Below, in pieces: positions 15,666 through 24,900 of a stretch of DNA of 64,000 nucleotides. Every line of letters begins with the position of its first letter. Within the stretch, counting starts at the first letter, position 1. A model generated the notes under the pieces. The model ran no database searches and was not told the DNA's origin. It worked only from the letters and a program-made list of their open reading frames with translations. The stretch spans positions 1,116,001 to 1,180,000 of the forward strand of contig JAVDKK010000001.1 of NCBI GenBank assembly GCA_030849945.1, given 5' to 3'. This stretch comes from Schauerella fraxinea (GTDB lineage: Bacteria; Pseudomonadota; Gammaproteobacteria; Burkholderiales; Burkholderiaceae_B). A program made the translations under genes and the position numbers.

Positions 15666-18595
15666 CACGCGTCTCCAGCGACCAGCGCACGCACGGCTTG
15701 CGCCGAGGGCGCCGCCAGCGCGCGCTGCGCCAATGCCATCGCATCGTCGCGCCGCATCTCGCGGATGTCGGCTTTCACGCGTGCGATGGCGGATGTGGAC
15801 ATGCTCAATTCGTCCACGCCGAGTCCCACCAGGATCGGTACGGCTTGCGTATCACCGGCCAACTCGCCGCACACGCCCACCCACTTGCCATGGGCATGGG
15901 CGGCGCGCACGGTGGCATCGATCAGCCGCAATACGGCCGGGTGTAGGCCATCGGCTTGCGCCGAAAGCTGGGGATGACCGCGATCGATCGCCAGGGTGTA
16001 TTGCGTGAGGTCGTTGGTACCGATACTGAAAAAATCGACTTCCTGTGCGAAGTGCTCGGCAATGAGCACGGCTGCGGGCACCTCGATCATGATGCCCACT
16101 TGCAGGTCGACGGCCGACTGGGGACCGGCTTCGGCGATGGCGCGATCGACCATGGCGCGCGCTGCACGCCATTCGAACAGGTCGCCCACCATCGGAAACA
16201 TGATGCGCAAGGGGCGGCCGCGCGCAGCTTGCAACAGCGCTCGCAATTGGGCTTCGAGCACCTCGGGGCGCGTGAGGCTCAAGCGGATGCCGCGCAGGCC
16301 GAGAAATGGGTTGTCTTCATGGGGCATCGGCCAGTACGACAGGGGCTTGTCGCCGCCCACATCCAGCGTGCGCACCACGAGGGGACGGCCGTCGAAGTCA
16401 TCGAAGAGACGACCGTAGGACGCGACCTGCTCGTCGTGCGTGGGCTCGCGGTCTTGCGCCATGAACAGAAATTCGGTGCGCAGCAATCCCACGCCTTCGG
16501 CGCCCGCGGCGACGGCGGCGGCGCCGGATGCGGTGTTACCCAGGTTGACGCAGATCTCGACCTGATGGCCGTCGAGCGTGCGAGCGGCTTCCTGACTATG
16601 CGCATCGGCGCGCGTCTGACGCACCTGACGTTGCGCGCGCTGTGCGACGGCGCGTTCCAATGCGTCGGCGTCGGGCGCGATGGTGAACGTACCGCGTTCG
16701 CCATCGATCAGGATGGGTATATCGGGCGTGAGCGCCAATACGCCGTCGCCTGCGCCCACGATGGCGGCAATGCCCAGCGAGCGGGCCACGATGGCGCTGT
16801 GCGAAGTGGATCCGCCGCGCGCGGTCAGGATGCCGGCAACGCGCGTGGCGTCGAGTCGCGCCACATCGGAAGGACCCACTTCCGTCATGATCAATACGTA
16901 AGGCGTATCGGGCTCGGGCGGGGTCTCGATGCCGCAGAGCCGCGCGAGCACGCGGCGCCCGATATCGCGCAGGTCGGCGGCGCGTTCGGCAAGCAGGGCA
17001 TCCTTCAGCGCTTCCTGTTCGGCGGCGGCGTCCTGGATGACGTTGGCCCAAGCCGCCTCGGCGCTTGCGCCTTTCTTGATGTGCGCACCCGCGCGCTCGC
17101 GCAGATCGGGATCGTCCAGCATTTCGAGGTGCGCGGTAAAGATGCCGCGGATATCGTCGGACTTGCAGTGCTCGAGCCAGGTGGCGAGGTCTGTGCGCAC
17201 CGTGACCAGGGCGGCGTCGAGCCGTGCGTTTTCATGCGCGGGCGACTCGCCCTGGGGTGGATACACGAAGGTAGGCGCGACTGCCAGATAGGCGGGGCCG
17301 CTGGCGATGCCGGGGGAGGCCGGCACGCCCCGATGTTCCACACCCGATGCCGGGGCGGCAGGTGCCGCCAGTGCGGGCTTGGCGGCAGGCGCGGCCGATG
17401 GATCGGTTGCCTGTGTGCCGTCGAACGCAGCGTCGTCGGCCGCAGCCTCGTCGGCATCCACGATCGGTGGCAGGGGGTCGAAGGCTTCGCCCAAACCTTG
17501 TTCGACCGCGGCAACCAGCGCCGGCAGGGCGGTTTGCGCGACGGCGGGCTCGGCGCTGAACACCAGCGTTTGGCCGCGGCGTGCGCCCAGGCTGAGCAGA
17601 CGGCTCAAACTCTTGGCCGATACCGCGGCGTGGCCACCGGCCAACCGTACCCGAACGTCGCCTTCGAACGCCTTGGCGATGCGGGCCAGTTGATTGGCGG
17701 GGCGGGCGTGCAAGCCCAAGGGATTGGGCAGACGCACGCGGGCCTGGGGCCAGTCGGGCGCTTGCTCGGCGCCCAACGTGCGGGCCACGTTGCGGGGGTC
17801 GGTTTGATCGAGCAGTTGATCGCCTTGGCCGGCAGCCAGCAGATCGCACAACCGCACGACGACGGCCGTATGCGACTCGCCCATGCTGGCCAGGCAGAAG
17901 AGGCCGCGCACCGCTTCGCCATCGATGGCCACGCGATCTTGCGGCGTCACGAAGGCCAGCCCTGGGCGCGACACGTCGATGTCGCTGTCCAGCCACCACA
18001 GCCCATCGCCCATGGGCAACGGCGTTTTGGTCATCAGCGCACTGGCAAATCCCGCGGACGCACACGCGGCGTGCTTCAGCAGGCGGGCGCCCGCCCACAC
18101 GAGTTCTTCGAGATCGGTCGCGGGCACGCCCAGCGCGATCAGGCTTTCGTCCAGCATGAGCGCCGCGGGGCCGCCTTTGAGCAACGCCACGACGGCGTCC
18201 GCATCGCGCGCGGCGCGCAACGCACTTTCAAGCGACTCATTGGAAAGCGCGCGAGTGAGCATTTGCAGAATGCCCAGGTGCTCGTCCGACTGCGCGGCGA
18301 TGCCCACGGCCAGATAGACGATCTGGCCATCGCCCCAGTCCACGCCGTCGGGAAATTGCAGGATGCGCACGCCGGTGGTTCGCACGCTGGCGCGCGAATC
18401 CGGTGTGCCGTGGGGAATGGCCACGCCTTGTCCCAGATAGGTGGCGCCCTGGGTTTCCCGCGTTTGCATGCCGAGCAGATAGCCCGCGTCGGTCAGGCCA
18501 TCGGCCGTCATCGCTTCGGCCATCTGCGCCAGCGCCTGAGATTTGTCGGCCGCATGACGGTGCATGCGCACCTGGTCGGCTGTGAAGTCGAGCAT
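15665..18595 (-). CDS. fruB: Multiphosphoryl transfer protein EIIA-HPr-EI (fructose PTS)
   Basis: A 976-residue soluble fusion carrying the whole phosphate relay for FruA. The EIIA(Fru) domain is residues 1-145 with phospho-His62 in GVAIPHGTP. An intermediate region follows (about 150-280). HPr has its His near 296 in LGLHARPANQLARI. An Ala/Pro linker (375-420) leads to Enzyme I, with the active His near 599 in RGGSTSHSAIVA, the RTEFLFM segment, and a PEP-binding barrel with GTNDLTQYTLA and GVCGELAG. This three-domain order matches FruB/DTP proteins of other proteobacteria that use a dedicated EI. It is the first gene of fruBKA and has a perfect Cra-type operator 40 bp upstream. Confidence 0.97.
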   Translation of the reverse strand: MLDFTADQVRMHRHAADKSQALAQMAEAMTADGLTDAGYLLGMQTRETQGATYLGQGVAIPHGTPDSRASVRTTGVRILQFPDGVDWGDGQIVYLAVGIAAQSDEHLGILQMLTRALSNESLESALRAARDADAVVALLKGGPAALMLDESLIALGVPATDLEELVWAGARLLKHAACASAGFASALMTKTPLPMGDGLWWLDSDIDVSRPGLAFVTPQDRVAIDGEAVRGLFCLASMGESHTAVVVRLCDLLAAGQGDQLLDQTDPRNVARTLGAEQAPDWPQARVRLPNPLGLHARPANQLARIAKAFEGDVRVRLAGGHAAVSAKSLSRLLSLGARRGQTLVFSAEPAVAQTALPALVAAVEQGLGEAFDPLPPIVDADEAAADDAAFDGTQATDPSAAPAAKPALAAPAAPASGVEHRGVPASPGIASGPAYLAVAPTFVYPPQGESPAHENARLDAALVTVRTDLATWLEHCKSDDIRGIFTAHLEMLDDPDLRERAGAHIKKGASAEAAWANVIQDAAAEQEALKDALLAERAADLRDIGRRVLARLCGIETPPEPDTPYVLIMTEVGPSDVARLDATRVAGILTARGGSTSHSAIVARSLGIAAIVGAGDGVLALTPDIPILIDGERGTFTIAPDADALERAVAQRAQRQVRQTRADAHSQEAARTLDGHQVEICVNLGNTASGAAAVAAGAEGVGLLRTEFLFMAQDREPTHDEQVASYGRLFDDFDGRPLVVRTLDVGGDKPLSYWPMPHEDNPFLGLRGIRLSLTRPEVLEAQLRALLQAARGRPLRIMFPMVGDLFEWRAARAMVDRAIAEAGPQSAVDLQVGIMIEVPAAVLIAEHFAQEVDFFSIGTNDLTQYTLAIDRGHPQLSAQADGLHPAVLRLIDATVRAAHAHGKWVGVCGELAGDTQAVPILVGLGVDELSMSTSAIARVKADIREMRRDDAMALAQRALAAPSAQAVRALVAGDA

Positions 18596-18634
18596 GTGTG
18601 TCTCCTAGACGTGCCATCTGGTAACGCTTGGCTT

Positions 18635-18650
18635 GCTGAATCGATTCAGC
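18635..18650. promoter_or_regulatory. FruR/Cra-type operator
   Basis: GCTGAATCGATTCAGC is a perfect 16-bp palindrome between the divergent fruB and fruR starts. It matches the known Cra/FruR site core (GCTGAATCG-TTTCA), symmetrised. The gene next to it is a FruR-like LacI regulator, so it probably represses fruBKA, and perhaps itself, until fructose 1-phosphate appears. Confidence 0.9.
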
Positions 18651-18732
18651 TATGCTGCTTGCACGTTAACTCAAAATCTCGCGCTGCGCATCCGCCAGAT
18701 GGCTAAATCGGACGCATCGTCGTAGATCAGCC

Positions 18733-19728
18733 ATGAAACTCAAAGATATCGCCGCGTTGGCGGGCGTGTCGGTCACCACCGCCAGTTACGTGATTAACGG
18801 GCGTGCCCAGGATCGCCGGATCAGCCCTGAGACAGCCCAGCGCGTGCTCGACGTGGCTGCTGAGTACAAGTGGCAGCCCGATGCCGGTGCGGCGGGCCTG
18901 CGGCGCGGGCAAACGCGCAGCATCGGCTTCATCGTGCCCGATCTCGAAAATCCCAGTTATGCCAAGCTCGCCAAGTTGCTTGAGCAGGGCGCGCGTGCGC
19001 AGGGCTATCAACTGCTCGTGGCCTCATCCGACGATATCGCCGAGCATGAGCGAACGTTGGTCGCAACCTTTCGCGCTCGCCGTTGCGATGGTTTGATCGT
19101 GGCCAGTTGTCTGGCAGGCGACGATGGCGTGTATCGCCAGGCGCAAGACGCGGGGCTGCCCGTGGTGGCGCTCGATCGAGAGCTGGATGCGGCGCGCTTC
19201 GTCTCATTCGTGAGCGACGATCGGCAAGCCGGCGAGCAACTGACGCAGGCGCTGATCGATCCCGCGCCGCCATCGGTGGCGTTCATCAGCGCGCGCGAGG
19301 AACTCCCCATCAGCAAGTGGCGCCTGGCCGGTTTTCGCGACGCCATCGCGCACTATTCGGGCGAGGTCACGGTGCGCCACACCACCACCTTCGCGCGCGA
19401 ATACGGCTACGAGGAAATGCGCGACGTGCTGGCCGCGGGCGGCGGATTGCCTGCCGCCATTCTCACCACGTCGTATGTGCTGCTTACCGGCGTGCTGGAT
19501 GCGCTGACCGAACATCGCGGCGACTGGACCGCGCACACCCGGCTGGCCACGTTCGGCGAGGCCCAATTGCTGGATTTTCTGCCCGGCCGGGTGGACAGCA
19601 TGGGCCAACAGCATGCCGCCTTGGCGCGCGGCGCACTGGACGCGTTGTTGCGCCAGCTCGAAGGCGCGCCCGTGGCGCCCGGCGTGCGCCGGATCGCACG
19701 TGTATTCAAGCAGCGGCGCGTGCATTAA
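18733..19728 (+). CDS. fruR: Fructose operon repressor, LacI family
   Basis: A 331-residue regulator of the Cra/FruR type. The helix-turn-helix is MKLKDIAALAGVSVTTASYV with the hinge region VLDVAAEYKWQPDAGAAGLR; the unusual YVINGRAQDRRIS wing is typical of FruR/Cra rather than other LacI proteins. The effector domain follows from SIGFIVPDLENPSYA. It is divergent from fruB, with a perfect Cra-like palindrome between them, so the fru operon is its target. Relatives respond to fructose 1-phosphate. Confidence 0.95.
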   Translation: MKLKDIAALAGVSVTTASYVINGRAQDRRISPETAQRVLDVAAEYKWQPDAGAAGLRRGQTRSIGFIVPDLENPSYAKLAKLLEQGARAQGYQLLVASSDDIAEHERTLVATFRARRCDGLIVASCLAGDDGVYRQAQDAGLPVVALDRELDAARFVSFVSDDRQAGEQLTQALIDPAPPSVAFISAREELPISKWRLAGFRDAIAHYSGEVTVRHTTTFAREYGYEEMRDVLAAGGGLPAAILTTSYVLLTGVLDALTEHRGDWTAHTRLATFGEAQLLDFLPGRVDSMGQQHAALARGALDALLRQLEGAPVAPGVRRIARVFKQRRVH

Positions 19729-19766
19729 GCTCCTGGTTTCCTCACTGTCATTCGCCAGGACTGACC

Positions 19767-20396
19767 ATGACCGCAGCACCGGATCCCCATGCGATTCAAA
19801 CGCTCGAGCAACTCGAATCGATTTTCGATGGTGTGAGTGAAGCGGCGCTCAAGAAGGAGTTGCCGTACGTGCATCCAGCCTATCGGGCCATGATCGAAGC
19901 GTCACCCTTCGCGGTGCTGGCCTCGGTAGGCGCCGACGGTATGGATGCGTCACCGCGTGGCGATCCGGCGGGTTTCGTGGTCGTGCAGGATGAGAAGACG
20001 TTGCTGTTGCCCGAGCGGCGCGGCAACAACCGCGTCGACAGCCTGCGCAATATCCTGATCGATCCGCGCGTCGGTCTGCTGTTTTTGATTCCGGGTGTGG
20101 GCGAGACGCTGCGCGTGAACGGCCGCGCCACCATCACTGCCGATCCCGTGTTGCTGGAACGCCTGGCGATCGACGGCAAGCCACCGCGCTGTGTGGTCGT
20201 GATTCATGTCGACGCGGTGTACTTCCAGTGCAGCAGAGCCATCGTGCGTGCCAAGCTTTGGCAGACGGCCCCCGAGCGTGCGAGCCTGGACGTGCCGACG
20301 GCCGGGGCCATGCTCGCTGCGGTGACGGCGGGCGGTATCGATGGTGGCAAGTACGATCGCGAATTGCCGGCGCGGGTGCAGTCGACACTGTACTGA
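19767..20396 (+). CDS. Pyridoxamine 5'-phosphate oxidase family FMN protein (MSMEG_1061-like)
   Basis: A 209-residue split-barrel flavoprotein. ASPFAVLASVGADGMDASPRGD is the typical first strand pair (shown in part: FAVLASVGADGMDASPRGD), followed by LLLPERRGNNRVDSLRNI and FLIPGVGETLRVNGRA, the FMN-binding core of the MSMEG_1061 subfamily. Such proteins bind FMN or F420-like cofactors, but no reaction can be assigned. The start is the ATG at 19767 behind CAGGA. It follows fruR by 38 bp on the same strand, so it may be co-transcribed, though nothing else ties it to fructose use. Confidence 0.88.
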   Translation: MTAAPDPHAIQTLEQLESIFDGVSEAALKKELPYVHPAYRAMIEASPFAVLASVGADGMDASPRGDPAGFVVVQDEKTLLLPERRGNNRVDSLRNILIDPRVGLLFLIPGVGETLRVNGRATITADPVLLERLAIDGKPPRCVVVIHVDAVYFQCSRAIVRAKLWQTAPERASLDVPTAGAMLAAVTAGGIDGGKYDRELPARVQSTLY

Positions 20397-20450
20397 TGAC
20401 GGGCCGCGAACAGCTCGCACTCGGAAAGACGCGCTGCGGCGCTTAAGTAA

Positions 20451-20487
20451 AAGCCCCCGCTGTCGCGTCCGATGAACGACGCGACAG
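20451..20487 (-). terminator. Rho-independent terminator of serA
   Basis: On the minus strand a perfect 10-bp stem (CTGTCGCGTC against GACGCGACAG, loop 8 nt) is followed by CGGGGGCTTTTACTT. It begins 16 bp after the serA stop. Outer GCCC/GGGC bases extend the stem. Confidence 0.85.
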
Positions 20488-20502
20488 GCCGAGGGCAACG
20501 CG

Positions 20503-21705
20503 TCAGGCCGTACGATCGCAGCGAATCGTGATCGGGTGATCGCGCAAGGCCGCCATCACGGCATCGGTCACATCGCCGTCGACGTCGGTCAGCACATAAC
20601 CGATTTCGCCGTTGGTCTGCAGCGTCTGGCCGACGATGTTCAAGCCGTGGCTGGCGAGCAGGCTATCGAGCGTGGCAAGCGCGCCCGGCTGGTTACGGTG
20701 CACATGCAAGAGGCGCGCGCAGCCCGACTGTTCGATGAACGGCAGTTCCGGAAAATTGACCGCACCCTTGGTGGTGCCGAATTCCATGAAACGCACGAGC
20801 TTTTCGGCGACTTCGCGGCCGATATTCTCTTGCGATTCTTGCGTGCTGCCGCCGATGTGGGGCGTGAGGATCACGTTGGGCAAGCCCAGCAACGGGCTAT
20901 TCAGCGGTTCGTCGGCGCTCTTGGGTTCGGTGGGGAACACATCGAGTGCCGCGCCCGCGATATGACCAGAGGTCAATGCTGCGTGCAGGGCGGGGATGTC
21001 GACCACGCCACCGCGTGATGCATTGATCAGGATGGCGCCGCGCTTCATCCGCGACAAGGCTGCCGCATCGATGATGTTTTCGGTCGACTTGCCGCCAGGC
21101 ACGTGCAGCGTGACCACGTCGGCCTGCTCGAGCAATTCGGCCATCGAGGTGGCTGCGCGGGCGTTGCCAAGCGGCAGTTTGGCTTCCACGTCGTGAAACA
21201 CGACGCGCATGCCCAGGGCTTCGGCAAGCGTGCTGATCTGCGAGCCGATATTGCCGTAGCCGACGATGCCCAGCGTCTTGCCGCGCGCTTCGAAGGCGCC
21301 CGCGGCGGTTTTGTCCCAGTGGCCTTGATGCACGCGCAGGTTCTTTTCGGGAATGCGGCGCAACAGCAGGATGGCTTCGCCCAGCACGAGCTCGGCGACC
21401 GAGCGGGTGTTCGAAAACGGCGCGTTGAAGACGGGGATGCCGCGCTGCATGGCGCTATCCAGATCGACCTGATTGGTGCCGATGCAGAAGCACCCGATCA
21501 CGCGTGCGCTGTGCGCGGCCGCCAAAGCCTCGCGATCCATCTGCGTGCGAGAGCGGATGCCCACGATCTCGGCGTCGCGCAAGGCGGCATGCAGTTCAGC
21601 GGTCGGCAGGGCCGACGAGAAGGTTGCGATATCGGTGTAGCCCGCGGCCGCGAAAACCGCGCGTGCGCTGGCGTGAATGTTTTCGAAAAGGACGATCTGT
21701 GCCAA
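20503..21705 (-). CDS. serA: D-3-phosphoglycerate dehydrogenase
   Basis: First enzyme of serine biosynthesis (3-phosphoglycerate to 3-phosphohydroxypyruvate, NAD-linked), 400 residues. The substrate domain has IVGIRSRTQM and CIGTNQVDLD. The NAD-binding domain has GKTLGIVGYGNIGSQ, INASRGGVVD (catalytic Arg region) and LTPHIGGSTQESQ (catalytic His). A C-terminal ACT domain (about residues 330-400, RLLHVHRNQPGALATL) suggests serine feedback. This is the short E. coli-like form. It is followed by a strong terminator, so it is a single-gene unit. Confidence 0.97.
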   Translation of the reverse strand: MAQIVLFENIHASARAVFAAAGYTDIATFSSALPTAELHAALRDAEIVGIRSRTQMDREALAAAHSARVIGCFCIGTNQVDLDSAMQRGIPVFNAPFSNTRSVAELVLGEAILLLRRIPEKNLRVHQGHWDKTAAGAFEARGKTLGIVGYGNIGSQISTLAEALGMRVVFHDVEAKLPLGNARAATSMAELLEQADVVTLHVPGGKSTENIIDAAALSRMKRGAILINASRGGVVDIPALHAALTSGHIAGAALDVFPTEPKSADEPLNSPLLGLPNVILTPHIGGSTQESQENIGREVAEKLVRFMEFGTTKGAVNFPELPFIEQSGCARLLHVHRNQPGALATLDSLLASHGLNIVGQTLQTNGEIGYVLTDVDGDVTDAVMAALRDHPITIRCDRTA

Positions 21706-21784
21706 TTGGAAATCCCGGTCTGTCGGTTAAAGCAATCGTCTATTTTGACCGAAAACGCCGCCAGACTCGGTTACACCCGTGCTG

Positions 21785-23092
21785 TCACAAGGGAGATTCG
21801 GTTTCCGCCAGGCGTTCCGCAGGAAACACCAATGAAAAGGTGCTGCCTTTGCCAACCTCGCTCTGGATGTCGAGTTCGGCATCGTGGCGCATGGCGATGT
21901 GCTTGGTAATGGCCAGCCCGAGGCCCGTGCCACCCACGGCGCGCGAGCGTCCGCGATCGACACGATAGAAGCGTTCGGTGAGGCGTGAGATATGCCGGCT
22001 GGCAATGCCGATGCCGCTATCTTTCACGGCATAGCGCGCGCCATTGCCTTCGCGCGTCCAGCGCACGGCGATTGCACCGCCGTCCGGCGTGTAGCGCACG
22101 GCGTTGGTCAGCAGATTGGCCACGGCGGACGAGATTTCCGGTTCCGCGCCCAGCACGTCCAGCTCCGGGTCGATGTCCCAGCTGAAGGTATGCCGGCCCG
22201 CTGAAAGCGCTTCGCTTTGCTGGCGCGCGGCCTCGATGAGCGGGCTCATGCGCACCCGCTGCGGTTCGGCCGAGGGCGACGATTCCAGGGTCGACAGCGT
22301 GAGCAGATCGGCCACGATCGATTGCATGCGCAACGCCTGCTCGGTCATCAACGCCATATATTGTTCGCGCTGCTCGTCCGACAACGCCTCTTTGGGCATG
22401 TCGCGCAGGGTTTCCAGAAAGCCCGCCAGCACGGTCAGCGGCGTGCGCAATTCGTGCGACACGTTGGCGACGAAATCGCGCCGCGTGGTTTCGAGCTTTT
22501 CGATCTGCGTCACATCGCGCGTGACCAGCAGGCGGTGATCGCGGGCGTAAGCCGTCAACTGCATCATCAAGAGATGATCGTGGTGGCCGCGTGTGACGCG
22601 CACCAGAATCGGTTCGGGCCATTCCGCCTGGTGCGCATACGCGGAAAACTCCGGCGAGCGCACGAGATTAAGAATGTTGTGGCCGCGATCGGCCGGCAGG
22701 CGCACGCCAAGATGCTCTTGCGCCATGCGATTGGCCCAGTCGATCTGCAGCTCGGCATTGAGCGTGACGGCGCCGTCGGGCAGGGCCTGTGCAGCGGCCA
22801 ACATGCTCTTCATCGCCTCACGGCCCGCCTCGATATCGCGCGCCTGGGTGCGGGTGTACCGGTAGAGCGGCGCGAGAATGTCGTCCCAACGCCCCACCGA
22901 TAGCGGCGGCGTGCTTTCAGGCTGCCGGGCCCATTGCGCCACCCGCTGCATGCGCACGGCGCGCCACAGCAGGATGACGGTGAGCGCGCCAATCATGACG
23001 ATGTATCCCCATGGGGCGCCCACACTCGCGTGGACGATCAGGGAAAGGATCGCCCAGGCGATCGCGAGGAATGCCGTGCGCAGCCAGATCAT
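21785..23092 (-). CDS. phoR: Phosphate regulon sensor histidine kinase
   Basis: A 435-residue membrane kinase pairing with PhoB. Two hydrophobic segments lie at residues 5-45 with almost no periplasmic loop, as in PhoR. A PAS domain (about 95-190) comes next, then the HisKA motif FVANVSHELRTPLT with phospho-His213, an N box near 330 (NLLTNAVRYTPDGG) and G boxes (DSGIGI, GTGLGLAI). I use the ATG at 23092, 10 bp after the phoB stop. The longer frame to 23215 overlaps phoB and has no family match. The pst transport genes that often adjoin phoBR are absent from this window. Confidence 0.95.
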   Translation of the reverse strand: MIWLRTAFLAIAWAILSLIVHASVGAPWGYIVMIGALTVILLWRAVRMQRVAQWARQPESTPPLSVGRWDDILAPLYRYTRTQARDIEAGREAMKSMLAAAQALPDGAVTLNAELQIDWANRMAQEHLGVRLPADRGHNILNLVRSPEFSAYAHQAEWPEPILVRVTRGHHDHLLMMQLTAYARDHRLLVTRDVTQIEKLETTRRDFVANVSHELRTPLTVLAGFLETLRDMPKEALSDEQREQYMALMTEQALRMQSIVADLLTLSTLESSPSAEPQRVRMSPLIEAARQQSEALSAGRHTFSWDIDPELDVLGAEPEISSAVANLLTNAVRYTPDGGAIAVRWTREGNGARYAVKDSGIGIASRHISRLTERFYRVDRGRSRAVGGTGLGLAITKHIAMRHDAELDIQSEVGKGSTFSLVFPAERLAETESPL

Positions 23093-23102
23093 GAACGGCT
23101 TT

Positions 23103-23801
23103 TTAACGCGTCGGAAGCTGTGCCGTAAACCGATACCCGCTGCCGCGGACCGTTTCGACGTGCAAATCGTGGCCGCTGGGCTCCAGGGCCTTGCGCAAAC
23201 GACGAATGTGCACATCCACGGTACGTTCTTCGACGAAGACGTGGTCGCCCCACACCTGGTCGAGCAACTGCGAGCGTGAGAACACGCGCTCGGGGTGCGT
23301 CATGAAGAAATGCAGCAACCGAAATTCGGTCGGGCCGATTTGCAGGCTGTGGCCGCTGCCCGACAACCGGTGCGTGACCGGATCGAGCCGCAGGCCGCCG
23401 ACATCGATCAGATCGTCGGTAAGCTGCGGCGCCCGGCGGCGTAGCACCGCCTTGATGCGCGCCATCAACTCTTTCGGCGAGAACGGCTTGGTGATGTAAT
23501 CGTCGGCGCCCGCTTCCAGACCGTCGACCTTGTCTTGCTCGGCGCCTTTGGCGGTGAGCATGATGACCGGTACGGTGCGGGTGCGCTCGTCGTTGCGCAG
23601 CTTGCGGGCAAGGGCTAAGCCCGAGGTGCCCGGCAACATCCAGTCGAGCAGGATGAGGTCGGGCAATTCGGCGCGAATCAAGGTCTGGGCCTGATCGGCG
23701 TCGAACGCGCGTAGAACCTTATGGCCCGCGAAGGACAGGTTGACGGCAATCAGTTCCTGAATGGCGGGTTCGTCTTCGACGACTAGGATGGTGCTGGACA
23801 T
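23103..23801 (-). CDS. phoB: Phosphate regulon response regulator
   Basis: An OmpR/PhoB-family transcription factor, 232 residues. The receiver domain has the acidic pair in LVVEDEP, the phosphoacceptor Asp53 in LLDWMLPG, Thr in MLTAKG and Lys in YITKPFSPKEL. The winged-helix domain (about 130-230) ends in VRGSGYRFTAQLP. It binds Pho boxes under low phosphate, and one candidate target is the lipoprotein at 8434. The start at 23801 (MSSTILVVEDE) is preferred over a longer frame. Its own upstream region shows only weak Pho-like words. Confidence 0.96.
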   Translation of the reverse strand: MSSTILVVEDEPAIQELIAVNLSFAGHKVLRAFDADQAQTLIRAELPDLILLDWMLPGTSGLALARKLRNDERTRTVPVIMLTAKGAEQDKVDGLEAGADDYITKPFSPKELMARIKAVLRRRAPQLTDDLIDVGGLRLDPVTHRLSGSGHSLQIGPTEFRLLHFFMTHPERVFSRSQLLDQVWGDHVFVEERTVDVHIRRLRKALEPSGHDLHVETVRGSGYRFTAQLPTR

Positions 23802-23926
23802 GTTTGACCGGGTAGAGCACGCCGATGCGGCGCGAACATTGCGATAGTATGGCCGCAATATTTCAGGTATGTGACGGTGCGTCATATTGCATCGGCTACC
23901 ATTGAGCCTTACACGGGAATTTAGCC

Positions 23927-24700
23927 ATGAATCGCTCCACCTCGTCTTCGGATCGTGCTGCCGCGCCGGGCACGACGCACTTTGGTTTCGAATCGGTTGC
24001 CGAGACGGAAAAAGCGCGCCGCGTGGCGGACGTTTTTCACTCCGTTGCCTCGCGCTACGACGTCATGAACGATCTGATGTCGGGCGGCCTGCACCGTATC
24101 TGGAAGGCGTTCACCATCAGCCGCGCGGCGATTCGCCCCGGCATGAAGGTGCTCGATATCGCAGGCGGCACGGGCGATCTGGCACGGGCCTTCGCCAAGC
24201 GCGCAGGCGACACCGGCGAGGTTTGGCTCACCGACATCAACGAATCGATGTTGCGCGTGGGCCGCGATCGCATGACCGATGCCGGCCTGCTGCTGCCCAC
24301 CGCGGTGTGCGACGCCGAGCACTTGCCGTTTCCCGATGGGCATTTCGATCGCGTGAGCGTGGCGTTCGGGCTGCGCAATATGACGCACAAGGATCGTGCA
24401 CTGGCCGAAATGGCACGGGTGCTCAAACCCGGCGGCAAACTCCTGGTGCTCGAGTTTTCGCGCGTGGCGCCGCCGCTGGCTCCGGTCTACGATCTGTATT
24501 CGTTCAAGGTGCTGCCGTGGTTGGGCAAGCACGTGGCCAAGGATGAGGAAAGCTACCGCTACCTCGCCGAATCGATCCGGATGCATCCGGATCAGGAAAC
24601 GCTGTCCGACATGCTGCGGGCGGCCGGGCTGGACCGGGTGCAGCACTTCAACCTGACGGCTGGCGTGGCCGCCTTGCACGAGGGCGTAAAGCTCTCCTGA
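23927..24700 (+). CDS. ubiE: Demethylubiquinone/demethylmenaquinone C-methyltransferase
   Basis: SAM-dependent methyltransferase of quinone synthesis, 257 residues. It has the UbiE signature YDVMNDLMSGGLHRIWK and, in motif I, VLDIAGGTGDLA; later SVAFGLRNMTHKD and LKPGGKLLVLEFS. It acts at the membrane on polyprenyl benzoquinol. It is followed by a clear terminator and by the Tim44-domain gene. In many betaproteobacteria ubiE, a Tim44-like gene, ubiJ and ubiB are contiguous, but here ubiJ-ubiB is about 7.7 kb further on. Confidence 0.97.
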   Translation: MNRSTSSSDRAAAPGTTHFGFESVAETEKARRVADVFHSVASRYDVMNDLMSGGLHRIWKAFTISRAAIRPGMKVLDIAGGTGDLARAFAKRAGDTGEVWLTDINESMLRVGRDRMTDAGLLLPTAVCDAEHLPFPDGHFDRVSVAFGLRNMTHKDRALAEMARVLKPGGKLLVLEFSRVAPPLAPVYDLYSFKVLPWLGKHVAKDEESYRYLAESIRMHPDQETLSDMLRAAGLDRVQHFNLTAGVAALHEGVKLS

Positions 24701-24720
24701 TCGCGCTGCCGCGTTTCGGA

Positions 24721-24751
24721 GCCCGCCGGGGGATGTTTCCGGCGGGTTTTT
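24721..24751 (+). terminator. Rho-independent terminator of ubiE
   Basis: Stem GCCCGCCGG / CCGGCGGG followed by TTTTTG, 20 bp after the ubiE stop. Clear intrinsic terminator on the plus strand. Confidence 0.88.
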
Positions 24752-24900
24752 GCATGGACGCAAAATAGACGGAACTTGCTCCCCGTCCACTTGTCCATTA
24801 TTCTTAGGCTATTCAGTTAACTGTAAGAAAGAGGCGACTGCGCGCCGATGACCATACCGGTTGTCGAAAACGTGCCCCTGTCGCCCTTGAGGAGCTCGAC

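Noticed and set aside
15956..18706. 916-residue open frame opposite fruB
   Set aside because: It is antisense to a fully supported EIIA-HPr-EI gene, is Gly/Arg/His-rich as expected from high-GC shadows, and has no domain or signal.
23802..23926. Pho box upstream of phoB
   Set aside because: The best match (CCGTCAC-ATAC-CTGAAAT on the minus strand) has too many mismatches to claim autoregulation.
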